Shown in pieces: positions 47,315 to 60,721 of a DNA stretch of 64,000 bases. How positions within the stretch are numbered: position 1 is the stretch's first letter; the number at the start of each line of letters is the position of its first letter. Below the pieces are notes generated by a model. The model was given only the letters and a program-made list of their open reading frames with translations, had not been told where the DNA came from and made no database searches. The DNA is from Warburgia ugandensis. Taxonomy: Eukaryota > Streptophyta > Magnoliopsida > Canellales > Canellaceae. Location: positions 53,523,136 through 53,587,135 of the forward strand of contig CP141136.1 in NCBI GenBank assembly GCA_035236585.1. Reading direction: 5' to 3'. The position numbers were made by a program, and so were the translations under genes.

Positions 47315-49330
47315 ATCAAATAAACATGAATCAGCATGTCATTAAAATCTACTTGTAGGCAAAGATTGATTCATTTACATTTATTATGAAACTAGTAAAT
47401 TATAAATATTTCTCAATGTCTTTGGGCTAATTAAGAAATAACCAATAATTTTACTATTTCATCCTAATTAATCATAATAATATAACAATTTTCCAATGGG
47501 GTAAAAATTACTATATCAACATGTTTAATTAGAATTTGATGTCCTTTAGGATTTTAATGTGATAAAAAAATTTTAATTATACACATAATATATGTATTTT
47601 CATATTTAAGCATGTTGTGGCTATTCCTCAAATATTATATATATATATATATATATTGATCACATGACATCTATAAATTATTAAATTAATACATTTTCAT
47701 ATAAGCATACCATAAACAAAAACTAAATAATTTATGATGCTAACAATGTCTTCAAAATAAAATTTAATTATTAACTAATTTAGAATTTTAAAAAATTAAT
47801 AGCCAATTATTCTAAAATTTTCATAAAAAAAAATTTAAATTAATTCGGCTAATTGTTCATGTATAAAAAATGAGGAAACATTATAAGCGGTGTAGCATGT
47901 GTTGCTACAAATTCCTCGCCGCCCCCCCCACCCCCACATTTTTAATAATTATACATACATATATATCCTTTTAACCCTAATCTCATTTCCATCGACCTCT
48001 CCCCTAAACAGAAAACCCTAAACTGTAACTGAAATCATCTCCCATAGGCAATCTATGAATTCAAACAGCAAATCTGACAAGGAGATCTCGCTTAACTATC
48101 GGTGTTTTCATGCTTGTTACACCGAGAAGTAACAGATAGGAGAAGATCGGACTGCGGCCAGCTAGATTAAGGGATCGTCCTTGTAGATTGTGCCCATGAG
48201 GGAGAAATAGGGAAAACACGGAGATGGTGAGGCCAACTAGTCACCTTGGTTGCGTTGATCTGTGAAAGGGAAAGGTTGTGACCACTAATTCGGCAGTCAT
48301 ATCGAATCGGCAGCACCAGCTTGAGGGGGTGATGCAACAGTCTTCACCACAGTTGCATGGATTAGAGTAGGGGAAAACAAGTATAGGAAGAGAGAGGAAA
48401 TAGGGTTCGAATGTTTTGACTATTCATTCTCGATGAGGTCATTGATTTGAAAAAGGGAAAACCCCTAGTTGCAGTTCTAATAGGCACGCTAAATTAGCGA
48501 TGCCTGAGGGAAATAAAAGTACAAAGGAGATTGGTTTTTCCTAATGAAAATCCAATTCTTTCTCATTTGAGAGAGAGATGAGGTCTCAGCTTTGAAGATC
48601 AGACATCATAGATAAGGCGACCGTGTTGATTGGTGCAATTAGATTGACAATTTGGTTCCAAAGCAAAGGAGAGGTCAATTTTTCCTCATAAAAATCTAAG
48701 TCTTCTCGGTGCCCTGCCATCCATGGTTCAATCATCACTATTTGACATTCTAACGAATGCCGGGAGAAAAGTAGGTCAGCAGGCCGGTCTGTGACTGTTA
48801 CGTAGACAGTGCCTACCGTTTAGGAGACGAGGCCCAGTAGCACTGGACCGATGCAATTCTTTCTTTCATGCCCTATTGGACCTAGTAACACCATCTTATT
48901 TTCCTTCCACTATCGAGAGCGAGAGGTTTTCGTTGTTCTGTGAAACCCACCTGACATAATACCCTCCATTCTAAGAGCTAAATTGCTCAAGCCTTCACCT
49001 GGCCAAGATTGAGTTTCATTTGATTTGCTACTGTGAAAACAAGATAAGTGTGACAACCCGGGTTTTTAAAACACATTTTCTAAACATTTGCAAAGGTAGG
49101 GCCCTAATTTTGAAACTCTTTTAAAATACAAACAACGAAAACATATTTTCTTTGAAATTAATTAGTCAAAACCTAAGTGTCACCTCAAATTACTTATCAT
49201 ATATAGATTTTTGTATAAAATAAAATTTCTATTGAACATCAATAGAAATACTTTTATTAAAATCAGGATCAATTCAGTGGTTCACATATACAGCCCTAGT
49301 AGTCATTACATAAGTTGTTCAAATATTACA

Positions 49331-49518
49331 ATCTAAATTACAAATAAATCAATACAATCTTCCTCAGACTAAATACCTTGAGTCGTAATTCGATGACGAT
49401 TATCCACAAGTCTTGAGCTTTATTTCAATCCAAATTACAAATAAATCAATACAATCTTTCTTAGAGTAAATACCATGAGTCATAATTCAATAACGATTAT
49501 CCACAAGTCTTGAGCTTT
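49331..49518. repeat. Tandem direct repeat inside the solo LTR
   Basis: Two copies of a 91-bp unit (49331-49421 and 49428-49518), each starting with AAATTACAAATAAATC and ending CCACAAGTCTTGAGCTTT, differ at about eight positions. Confidence 0.9.
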
Positions 49519-52500
49519 CAAATTTTCTTAAATGTATATGAGATATTGTAAATATTCAAACATTTATAATATTTAGCAAGCTATGCTTGGTAGGGGATTT
49601 AAGAAATATATTCAATATATCTCAAAATCAACAGTTCATTATGCCCATGATATAAAGAAATTTATACAATTGGATAATCATTTTCTCTTCACTCATCATA
49701 TGAATTATATGTATATATTACATATAAATAAAACCTCTAAAAATCTTGAATATAGTCAATATCTCATTCCAAACTGATTTTAATATTAACACTAAGTGTT
49801 AATATATAATCATACCATATTGGGAATCATCCTCCAATATAACATCAATAATAACTTCTACCAGGCATCTCCTCATGCCATAATATAAGGCATCTCATCA
49901 TGCCATAACCAATTGCATTATAATGCAAAATATCAAAGGACTACCATGCTCACAGCCTTAATCTGTATAACGTGCCTGAAGAACTGCATAATACTCCACT
50001 GATACCATGGTGGAGAATACAAAATCCTTGTTTGCATGGGGGAGCCATGGTTGTCATAGTGGTGGCCTTCCCATGATTGCCCCACTCGACGTTTTGCCTC
50101 TCTTTGGGAATGGTATCATCATCATAATAAGTTTCGGAGAGCGGGTGGCCAAACCCTCATAACTCTCTTAGCATTGGCATCCCCAAACCTAAGCCTGTCT
50201 TAAAACAAAACCACAAGCCTCCATGCTTGTATGGAAAATAATATTTCATACATATAGACTATTTGTCTGGTTATAATAGGGCATGCCTATAACTTATTTC
50301 CTTAGGATTTGTGGGTCTAACTTATATATTGCAAATCTTCTCATTCTACCCATTAAGTAATTTCAAAATTACTTAATCAAACCATTTGTATTTATTCCAA
50401 GATCATTGTTGTCTTAAGTAATTTCATAATTACTTAATCAATCCCTTTGTCTCCATTTCCACATCTTCATTTATTCATAATAATCCCAAGGCAATTATAA
50501 TCAAAACTCATTAATTAGGACAAGATTATATGCACAATACATGTATCTCATATATTGAATATATCCTTAAGGTCCACCTACTTTTACTTTAAAAAATCCA
50601 TCACCCTATTGATCTTGATCATCATTTCCTTCATGAATAAGTCAAATCATATGTATACAGTCATTTCTCAACTTATTTATACTTCCTAATTATTCTTTTA
50701 ATCATCCTTACATAGGATGATTTGGATCTTGTTCCTTCGATCATATTGATCAAGGATCTAATCTATTGATCTACATTTGAATCTAATATTTATACAACTT
50801 CAAAACATACATACAATATTATGATTCTTATTATTCTTGATCATTCAAGATCTCCTTATGGATCTTGTTTGATCTTTGATTATCTTAATTGCCATTTTTG
50901 TTAGGATTATATAGTTTATTATCCTTTTATGATCTTATTATTATTATTCAACCAGTTAATATCATACTGGTTGAAGATAGTTTATTTCTTTCCTAATACT
51001 AGACAGCTCCTTATTTCAGAATTTATTAAGGCTTATTAGTTAAAAGCTGCACACATAGTGGTTAATTCAATCCTCATGTAAGCAAGCATTTAGACCTCAC
51101 AAACGTCATCAAAAGGTGGGGGAAGAGCAAGGCTCTATTAGAGAACCCCCTTAACTACCATGTTCAACATTTATTGGGGTGACCTTAGCTCAACCTTCAT
51201 GAGGTTCCTATGATCATTAAACCCTAAGTACTTTTGCTATTTGATTTTAATTAAATCCATGAACATTTAAATGTCATTCATGGGGTTTATTATTCTCCTA
51301 ATCTGGGCTAAGAAAATGATATTCCTTATATTATCTTACTAACTATAGTCCTTGCTATCATGAAGTCCATGTCCATATTCATTGTGAGTTTTCATCAATA
51401 TCTATTTTCATTTAATTATATTTTCCATGTAATTTACATAACATGAATAATTAAAGTGTAAATAAATAAATTTAACAATTAAATATACTAAGCAAATAAA
51501 AAATATTTACAATAGAATTTAATAATTCACATGCTCATTTGAATACATCATATCTATTCATTTTGATCAAATGATCATATTTTGATTTCTATTCATTTTT
51601 CATACCATTAAGGGTTTTGATCGTGATCTTTCATTTTTATTCAGATCTATCATATTCTCTTAATGTAATATCATCACTAGATCATTGATACATCTCATCA
51701 TATAATTTGATCTTTCTTGATCCAACTGATCATGAATATCTTAAGTCAATTTATCCAAATCAAGGGCATAGATTTCAATCTATCCCACATTAGCCACATT
51801 AGGCTCATCAATCCATATGATCTCATCTTTAGATCATCATTCAAACTAATTTTAATAGTCTGATCATGCTTGATTACTCAAATCAAGTAGATCTATGATC
51901 ATTTTTTTAAGATTTCCCTTTTATTAAGGTTAAAGTTCTCAATTCCTCTAAGATTAGTCACATCTAATTCTTGATTCCACATTCCCTTATCACTCGATCA
52001 CTGATGGATTAGAAATCTAAGGTTTGATCATGTCAAATTTGACCGATCTAGAGAATTAGTACTTCTTTTTGTAATTTATAGATTTTTACAGTGAATAAAA
52101 TATAAATTTTATGTATCCATTAGATTCTACTCTTTACTAGAAATACATAGATTTTTTCAGATCTTGATTTGGAGTTAAAATGAGCCTAGAATTGAGATTT
52201 TAAGTTTCAGATTTATTTTAATGGTCCAGATTTGATATGGACTGTCAAAACGTGACAAAACAGCTGGAGTGTGTTCTCCATCACCAGGACATAGGCGGCG
52301 TCTCAGGCGGAGACTGCCCATGTCACACACGCGGTGTGCTCGCAGAGGTGCTCTCGTAGGGAGCATTGTTACGTGCGTTACCTGGTGGCGTTCTAGGATT
52401 CTGATCACGGGGATCGGTTGAGACAGTCCGATCTGGACTGTCGGATCACCTTTTCCCCCAATCTCCTAGTATGAATGATCCAACATCCCAGATTTCATCC

Positions 52501-53059
52501 CCTAGGGTTTTGGGACCCTCTGTATCTATCCAATGGCTCAAAATCTACAAATAATGTGATTTCACCAGAGTTTTAAAAGTTAGATCACTGATATTGGATT
52601 CACCAAAGAAATCTAGCCAAAAAATCTAGTCCAATGATCTTCTTGCTCTAAAAACTATCGGAATGGATAGTGGAGGATGAGGGGCACCTACCAGTAGCGT
52701 CCATAATCGAAAAATTAAGCTGAAAAAAGAGATCCACATTGGAAAATATACAATAGCCGAACTTACTATTTTTTGGTGATTTCACTTGCTAATACACCTC
52801 CGATCGTTGTGAAATCATAGGACTTTGGAAGATGATGAAATTACAAACAAGATGAACGGTTTAGATCTGTATTTCAACAGCTGAAAAATGGATGCCTAAT
52901 TGAATTAGGGTTTTAGGTGAAAAACTCTGTTTCATTGGGGACGACACATCTGTGGACGTGCCCGCCAATTTTGGGAGGAATATTCCCCTCAGGTGCATCC
53001 ACAGACTTGCTTTGCAGCTGTAAAGGAAAGAGAGAGAAAAAGAAAATAAAAAAGAAAGA

Positions 53060-53116
53060 AAAAGAAGAAAAAAGAGAGGAAGAGGGAGAGGAAGAGGGAG
53101 AGGGAGAGGGAGAGGG
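53060..53116. repeat. Purine-rich (GAGGGA)n tract
   Basis: An imperfect run of AGAGGAAGAGGGAG units. On the LTR's own strand this is a C/T-rich stretch just downstream of the TATA box, as also seen in the sister LTR. Confidence 0.8.
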
Positions 53117-53692
53117 GGAGAGTCTAGCGAGTTTGTGCAATTTTGTGCAATGGTGGGAGGGGTATTTATAGGGCTAGTTTTGCATTATTTTAATTATAAA
53201 TGATTTTTCACTTTTCTTATAAAATTAAAAGCATATTCCTTATCATGTTTATTCTTCATCATTGATATTCCCTGAGCTGGCTGTCCACCAGCTCACCCAA
53301 CTTTTGTGGATCCCACATAAAAGTGAAATGACCATTTTACCCTTATGGGTAAATGTAAATTCACAAAAATTACGAAAAATATGGATTTTTCACCTGAGCT
53401 TAGATTTTAGCATGCTTATAGTTATTCTGTATGTTTTTTGTAAATGATTCCAAATATCTATGTTTCAAGACCTGATTCTTTTTCTAAAAATTAATATTAT
53501 ATTAAATATAATATTCCACCTTGATTTTTGTGACAATTCCAAATAAATTCTAAATAATTTTGAAAAAATTTGGGGTTTTCACAATAAGTTTATATCTTGA
53601 TCTATTTATATTTACTTTCTAGATAGACAATTTCAGTGATTCTGAAACTTTAAAATTGCTAGGCAGAGGAATTGAACTACTCTAATACCACA

Positions 53693-54030
53693 TGTAAACC
53701 TTTCTCTCTGATGTTTACACTAATAAAAAACTATATAGTGGAAGCAAAACAAAATAGATAGGAAACTTACCTCCAATCATAGTAGTCTATTTAGAATTGT
53801 CTTCAAGGAGATCTTCTGATTCTGAAGCAGTGCTGAATGATGGTAAATTCAGAGTAGTGATTGATTCTCTTATTGCTTTGAATTAGTGAACTCTTTATTT
53901 ATAAATCTTTAATATGGTTAATGGCAATTATCCTTTCATCAAGAATAACTACCATAAGTAGTTACCACACACATGTTAATGTTGGGCTTTTGAATTAAAA
54001 ATGTTATGGACCACTAAACAAATTCTAACA
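53693..54030 (-). repeat. 5' LTR of the minus-strand copia provirus
   Basis: It runs from TGTAAACCTTTCTC to AATTCTAACA and matches 42515-42849. The complement of the bases just left of it gives TGTGGTATTAGAGTAG, a tRNA-Met-type primer-binding site, which identifies this copy as the 5' LTR. Transcription would run leftward. Confidence 0.9.
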
Positions 54031-54387
54031 TGTTGGGATGGAGAATGTTATTAATGAACTTGGGACAACTATAAAAATTATAAGTAGTTTCCTTGGAGAT
54101 CATAAGGTAGGTTATACCAAGTAATTGTATGATTTAACCATCCAACATCACTAGATTTAGGTGATAATAAGAATCTATTCATTAGACTAACATCATCTAA
54201 TTAAACATCTGGATTCTAGCTGATCCCTATGATAAGGCCTATAAATGTGATAGTCATTTCCTTTTGCTCTTAGCACATTTTTCTCTCAATTCTCTTAAGT
54301 TTTATCTATGGTTTTATGGTTTTAGATTTCTTATTTCAATTATAAATTTTCATGCTTTTTATATTTTATTTTAGGAATTTGTAATTG

Positions 54388-54418
<31 letters not shown>

Positions 54419-54713
54419 TTCTTCTTCTTTTGAAAGTTAGACTCACACACACATTTACGCACATGCACACATCCATGCCCAGGCTCAAACCCTAGTCATC
54501 CAAGCGACTCCTTATGTCATTGCATTGTAAGGCATTGGTGCAATTTGTTCAAGCTCTGGTAATGATGATGTGAATTTATTTATTTTATCATTTTTCATAA
54601 GTTTTATGCCCAACATTTACCATTTATAACCTAAAGCCTCCATCCTATTATCTCTGAATAACCTCTCTAGCTTATGCCTTCCTTGTTTTCTCCCTTACTA
54701 TTCTTTTAGAGTC

Positions 54714-54822
<109 letters not shown>

Positions 54823-55059
54823 TTTTCCCTTTTGCTAGTGTATTAAGTGATAAAGTTGTTTTCAAGATTTGTGGAGATAACTTCTCTTCTCTTGTATACC
54901 TATTAGAATTTTCTAGCCACATATATAAAGAATAATCATAGTAAATGACAAGATAACATTGGATATATAGTGTGGAAAGAAACTAGCATGTCTTGATTTT
55001 TTTGAAAAAAAATGTAGAAAAGAAGTAAATCTATTCATACTCTCTCAGTTCTATTACAC

Positions 55060-55150
55060 AAAATTAAATGGAGGTTTCCAATCTTGAACTTGTGACTTTG
55101 TATTAATAAGGGAAGATGTCTCTTTTTTGCTAACCACTAGGCTAGAAAGT
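55060..55150 (-). mobile_element. tRNA-like SINE fragment of a second type
   Basis: On the minus strand CTAGCCTAGTGGTTAGCA fits the pol III A box and, about 45 bp on, CACAAGTTCAAGATTGG fits the B box. The body differs from the GGGGAGCC SINE family. No tail or flanking duplication was identified. Confidence 0.45.
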
Positions 55151-57420
55151 TTTTTAGCCTTTAGCATGTTCTTAACTGGTGGATGTTATCTATACTCTTT
55201 GAAGACCTCGTACCTATAATTTAGCAAGATGGCATTTCATCTATGAAATGATACATTAAAAAACTCTATGTTCTCGAATTTAAATGTTATTATTTTATTT
55301 AAATCCTCTCTTTACTTCCTAATTTAGAAATAAGCATCTAAAAAATATAGGAACAAAGGATACCTAATAGAGAGGGACATCTAAAAGATACGAGAACAAA
55401 GGATACCTAAGGAGATCCCTCATACTTAGGTATTGTCTTTCCCTTCATCCTCCCACCATTCTCTCATTGCTCTTTATCTTTTCTCGTCAAATGAGCTCTC
55501 CTCCTTAATATTCGTTAAGATTAAGAAAGTAAAGGTTCTTAAAACTTACCCTTACACTTATATGAGAAATATTATTGAAACAAAATCTAGTTTTGAATAT
55601 AGAATGAGACTATTAATAGTTACCTAAGCTACTACTTATGATTGTAGAAGGTTCTATATTTTTTCCTTGACATCATTTTCCCCAACGTCCTCCCATTTAT
55701 CCTTTTCTTTTCCTCTTAAATGAGCTTCACCCTTGATATTCATAAATATTAGGAAAATAAAGATGATTAGAGCCTTACTTGATGCTTATAATAAAATTTA
55801 GCTTTGATAATTGCAATTGGTTATTGACTTTAAAATAAATAAATATTGCATTTATTTGTTATTGGTTATGTAAATCAGCATACATGATTATAAAATCTAA
55901 ATTGATTATGTCAAGGCACTTTAAGTATAATATGGAAAAGTAAGGGCATTTTCCTATCATATATGGGTAAATTGATTTAAAAGTACCACTAACTTGTCTT
56001 GTTTAGTAATATAGGCTGCCATATTTGTACAATAAACATTTTCATACTATGATATCTTTCAATTATGTGAATAGAACAACTATGTTTCATGCATGAAAAA
56101 TATTATTCTATGAGATATTTTTTTATTATCATAAATATAACAAATATATTCAATAGATGCTTTTGTGTCACATGACTAATGTTTGATAGAATTTTAAAAT
56201 AGAAATTAGAGAAAAATCATACTATGATTGACTCTCTCATTCGCTTACTTGAATGGTCAAACTGACCCAACGATGTCTAAACTTTTTGTATTTTCATTGG
56301 ATAGGATATTTTAGTCAATTTTAATAATTGTCTTACATTTTATTTATTTATTTATAATTTCAATGTCCAAACCTTCTCTTGACATGTGGCTTATGCTAGA
56401 TATAGAAGCATCTAAAAGTGTAGCTCAAATAAAATTAGGGTATCGATTTTTAAACTTCAATATTTTGAATATGATATTGCTTAATTTGTCAATTACCTTC
56501 TAGTGTAGTGGTGCAAGAAGGGCCACTTCAATGGTAAGTCATGAGTTCTAGGTGCTTAAGCTTTGGGTTTATGTCTTTAACATTCAAAAGAAAAAAGGAA
56601 AGAGTAACAACTATTTTGAGAATCATTATTATCTTTAATGTATAATTCTATTATAATGAATTAATAATTGTAGTACTCATATTTTCAGTAAAATTAACGA
56701 AAAAAAGACCTCTATTGATCATATCATAAGGCTTGAAATGTGAAAAAATAATTGAAACGTAGAAAACATGAAAGAAAGTTCTAAAAAAGAAAAAAAAGGT
56801 TAGAAAATAAAACAATTGTTTACACTTCAAATTTACCATTCAAGAAGAAAGGAAGAAAATAATCGTGATTATTTATTTATTTATTATTATCAATCTTAAT
56901 ATATTTAAATAATACATCATATTTTCCTATAACTCAATGGATTACCTAGCAAATGCCTTCTAGCATATCAACATATAGAAGGCGTCTTCTTGTGTTACCT
57001 AATAGGTCATTGGTTTGAGGTGCTCATGAGTTTATGCATTCAACATCATAACAGAAAAAGAAAAAATCTCAATGAGATACTATATTTAACTTTATGAATT
57101 TGTATTTAATTTGGTAAATTGTCTCTATATTTACAAAAATCAATATGTTATAAAAGAATCCTCAATTGTCTACAAATTTTTGTTGATATGAAGAATAATT
57201 TAGTTACTTAGCAACTACATTATAGGACAAGTAGTGGTGCCTGGGATGAAGAGAGCTAACTTAAGATGAGATGTGTCATATCACTATTAGTGGTGGTGGA
57301 GCTAGGCTAAGATAGAGTGACATCCCTTCATCTCATGGTCAGTGGCACTTAAATGGATGTGAGGTTACCTCAATTCGGTTCAAGTTTTCTCAAGCTAGGT
57401 CTCTATCTCATCTCACCAGC

Positions 57421-57760
57421 TCACAGTGCATCTGATCCACCCCCCTGCTGACGTCATGGTCCACATTTCGCATTAGTAGCTAGGTTCAACGATTCTGCTA
57501 GCCAGGTTGCAGTCGTAGGCACAAGGACATTTCTGACATTTTGTCAAAACCATGGCTCGAAGGCCGTTGTTCGGTTCGTTGTTTTATAACTTTTTCCGCA
57601 TCGCCCTTTTCTGACGTATGCGTTACATGGGTTATTGCATGGCCCCATACTTATTCATGTGGACATAACGCGACATGGCTTCATGGGACCATGAAAATAT
57701 CATTGCCACGTATGCGGTAATCTCAGCTAACCCATCTCCTACGGAGCACAAGGATCTCTT
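57421..57760 (+). promoter_or_regulatory. Proximal promoter region of GIGANTEA (inferred)
   Basis: This GC-richer stretch directly upstream of the GI 5' UTR holds a perfect bZIP site TGACGTCA (57449-57456), TGACGTAT (about 57613), AAAATATCA (57694-57702, one base off the evening element) and CCACGTATG (57706-57714). GI is known to peak in the evening under evening elements and ABRE-like motifs. Only the near-match and ACGT-core sites are visible here. The transcription start cannot be set from sequence alone. Confidence 0.5.
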
Positions 57761-57919
57761 CCCGGATCTTTATCTCTCTTAGCATAAAACACCAAATAAA
57801 CTCCACCTAAAATCCACATTCTCCTTTTACCGAAACTGCAAACAATACCAGGGCTGGTGGTTTCGAAGCTCCGTGGAACTTCTCAAAACCCTCGCTGTTT
57901 CTGCTGCAAAATTAGCCTG
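57760..57919 (+). other. GI: GIGANTEA 5' UTR first exon (start uncertain)
   Basis: Typical plant leader sequence, C/T-rich and without long frames, ends AATTAGCCTG followed by GTATTTCG, a good splice donor at 57920. The matching acceptor is TTTTCTGCAG ending at 58147. A non-coding first exon followed by a short exon bearing the start codon is a common GI layout. The left limit is a guess. Confidence 0.55.
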
Positions 57920-58147
57920 GTATTTCGATTTTTCACTTGTTTTTGTACCTTCCCCCCCCCCCTCTCTGTTTCTGTATTTTTCTTTAGCGACTTCTTAAAT
58001 TGACGTTCTTTGGAATTTTGTTGAGAAGGATGATTATGAGGAGGGACTGAATGCTACTTTTCTCCCTTAGAGATTTTTTTCCTAAAAATAGGAAATAATC
58101 TAAGGCAGAGGTTTTCTTGTGAATGATAGTTTTGTCCTTTTCTGCAG

Positions 58148-58637
58148 GAATTCCGTCTGGTAGATATCTATTTACGGAGATTTTTTGGGTTAGAGTTTTT
58201 GAATAAAGTAGAGATCATTTGGTGGCAGTTTGGATGTGATCTTGGGAAGCTCAGAATGTGTTATTGGACTGCGGAAATTCTTGGATTTGAGGGTTTGGAA
58301 AAGGCACCAAGTTAATTGCTAGGCATTTTGATTGTGATTAATTATCTTGTTTTTTTTGGAAGATAGTGGTGCCTGGTATCAGAATAAGTTTTTTTTTTTT
58401 TTTTAAAATTTTTGGAGGGTAACAGTTGTGGGAATTAAAGCTGTAAATGTAATCACGAAAGCGGCAGTGGCGGGTTTTCGATACGCGAGCGGTTCAGTTT
58501 TATGATATTTCAGTTGCTGTTATTACGTTAGGGATTTTAGGCGATTCTTGATGTCGACTTCTTGTGAAAGGTGGATAGATGGTCTGCAATTCTCGTCCTT
58601 GTTCTGGCCTCCACCGCAAGATGTCCAGCAGCGACAG
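58148..58637 (+). other. GI: GIGANTEA exon with remaining 5' UTR and start codon
   Basis: It begins after the acceptor CTGCAG (58142-58147) and ends at the donor CAG/GTATGC (58637/58638). The part before the start codon contains several short upstream ATGs (for example near 58232 and 58255), so either it carries upstream ORFs or part of it is spliced out. Confidence 0.5.
58551..58637 (+). CDS. GI: GIGANTEA, first coding exon (29 codons)
   Basis: The 29 codons from the ATG at 58551 include the N-terminal signature ERWIDGLQFSSLFWPPPQD and end in QQRQ just before GTATGC, with a phase-0 junction. This signature is specific to GIGANTEA, a large (about 1170 residues) plant nuclear and cytosolic protein. 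GI stabilises the F-box protein ZEITLUPE, works with FKF1 to remove CDF repressors, and so links the circadian clock to CONSTANS and flowering. The remaining exons, starting with the FGQFTSEQFP block, are not in the 5.3 kb to the right edge, so the first coding intron is unusually long and the gene continues outside. The exon itself looks intact. Confidence 0.9.
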
Positions 58638-60721
58638 GTATGCAGAATTATGCAACTAGATTATAATTATCTTATAGGCTCGGTTCTGATTTGTTGTACT
58701 TGCTGTCTTGTACTGATTTTTTTTCTCTTTTGCAAGATGGGAGTTGATAATCTAAGGTTTAATGAGCAGTTTTTTGGAACTGAAAATTTTAAGGCTGTGC
58801 ATATGAGCTTGAAGAAATTTCAAAATCTAAAGTTAATCTTACAAGGGAGTTAACAAATAACATGGATCAATATAAAGCGAAGCAAATTAAAATAATAAAG
58901 AACTCCCACTCAAAGTTTGTCAGCCTACCTTGCTCACTGCTTCACCCAGGATCTGAAGTTGAATTACTAATATTTATATTCAGTATCTGAACCAGTTGAT
59001 TTAGTTAAGTGAGTGGACCATTTGGATGGAATAAGAATCTTTCAAGTTTCTTGTCTGATTCATCTTAGTTATGAAAAGCTTTCTAACAACTCACAGCTTA
59101 GCATTCATTAGAGAATTTCCAAAAAATTAGGGCTTGATCTTAATATTAGCAGTGCTGCTGTATGAAGCCGACCTGTTGACTTTCTGTGTAGTTCATTGCA
59201 TTCTTGGACATAGGCTCTAATGCTAAGTGATGTAGATCAGTAGGATCTGTAACATCTATTTGAGAGGAAATTTTGAAAAGATCAGTACAGGTTAATCCCT
59301 TTTATGTGCACTATCTTCTCTATAGATGTTTAAGAGGCAATTTGCAGGAGCTTCAAGACCTATCTTAGAGAAACAACTCCCCTTTCTGTGAATTTTGAAT
59401 ACGGGTAGGCAACTTAGGTGTAGAGTGCAGACCACAAGTGATCAGGTCACTAGGAAATTAAGCAACTGTTTTAATATTTTCTCCTAATAGAAGGAACATA
59501 TTAACAGGAACCATCCATTCAATAACCTACTGGTCTGGCATGAGCTTTTCTTTGGGGAAGGGTGGCTTTGGAAATTGAGATAATTCTTCTTATAGTTGAT
59601 AAAATGTTTTGGTGTTATACTTTTCAACAACACACCATTTAATTGAGAGCAGGTGGTTAGAATAACTAGTTAAACTGTGTGATGTGAATGCTTCATTTAG
59701 AGATTCAGAAATGACGGGGATATTGGGTTAAGTTTTGGATGGATGTCACGTAGATAATCCAAACTATATGACATAACCTCCAACAAAAAAGGTATGATAT
59801 CAACTCCAGTAACACTCAAGAAACCCAAGTCATCTATACTTGGGCTTCATTAGAACCTTATTACACAAGCCAATTTAATAATAAATCATTGGTATCTGTT
59901 TAAGACTATGGTATAAGAATACATTTTATGGTCCCATGTTCAATTTTTTATTTTTTCTTTGTAGGATGTAGTTTATGGAAATATATCAACAGTTCACTTT
60001 CTGAATCCAATGTGTACAATGGAAGTTATGATCACAATATTAATGAGTGGGGGACTATTGCATGATGATTTTGATGCAGATAGTGCAAAGTGTGGGGGAC
60101 AATCTATTGAGATGGATATGGCCTAGTTCAGAACTGTTAAGAATATTCCCATTGTTTGGTTAGCATATATTTGTTGATCAGAACAGTAAAGAAGCCTTCT
60201 TGATTGAAACTGATGTTAGGGATGGTTACTGCCTGTTATTAGTGACCTGTTCATGTTGTCTCATCTATTTTGATCCATTATTAGAGTTTATCTTCCTTTC
60301 CAATCCTCATGTCCCTGGTGAGAGTGCATCAGTATTTGAGCCTTGAATAGATGATAGAGGAGTTTTTCCAGCCCTTGATGATTGTTTTTGCTAGTTTGAG
60401 CTAATTTGGGGTTTGAACTTTGCATCAGATGGTGACAGTTTTTGCATTTCATGGAGTTGAATTTTTAGGAGATCATCTGGAGGTTCCCGATTGACTAGCC
60501 TTGGTATTAGTTGTTGGATCTAGCTCTGCTTATTGTTTGGGATTCACAGTGCTATCTTTGGAACACTTCAGCCTCTCATTAGGCTATGCCATTACTTAAT
60601 CTAGTTATTACAAAGAATTTGATTATATGATGTTTACATGCTTGGAGAAGTCACATTCCTATATTTGCCCATGTAGATACAAAAGTGCAACTAGACTCCT
60701 AATAGTCATGCGGATGGTTAT
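58638..60721 (+). other. GI: GIGANTEA intron after the first coding exon, TE-free part
   Basis: It begins with a GTATGC donor. About 2.1 kb of T-rich intron-like sequence has no recognisable exon, RNA gene or TE. The intron continues through the mobile elements listed to the right up to position 64000. Confidence 0.65.

Larger units (their letters stand above)
49049..53583 (-). mobile_element. Solo LTR, 4535 bp, Ty3/gypsy-like, with ATAAG duplication
   Basis: On the + strand it starts TGTGACAACCCGGG and ends TTTGGGGTTTTCACA. Flanks are ATAAG at 49044-49048 and again at 53584-53588, a perfect 5-bp duplication. The complement of its left end resembles the right end of the LTR at 27729-30698 (AAAACCCGAGTCATCACA), and its right end resembles that LTR's left end. 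The TATA box sits at the same distance from the start (53163-53170). It therefore belongs to the same family in reverse orientation. It contains a 97-bp tandem pair (49331-49518), a CpG-dense patch (52250-52420) and a (GAGGGA)n tract. The extra 1.5 kb relative to its sister may be internal insertion. Confidence 0.82.
42850..53692 (-). mobile_element. Internal region of a minus-strand Ty1/copia provirus with nested solo LTR
   Basis: The order on the minus strand is: primer site TGGTATTAGAGTAG at 53690-53677, leader, gag (47314 down), zinc knuckle, integrase, RT, RNase H, polypurine tract. This is a Tnt1/RE-like copia order. The leader (about 47400-53692) is interrupted by the solo LTR at 49049-53583. 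All genes are broken. Flanking 5-bp sequences (AGCTG left, TGTTG right) do not match cleanly, so one end may have been rearranged. Confidence 0.88.

Noticed and set aside
49331-49518. Repeat spacing examined as a possible CRISPR-like array
   Set aside because: Only two long, diverged units in a plant LTR; no short direct repeats with unique spacers.
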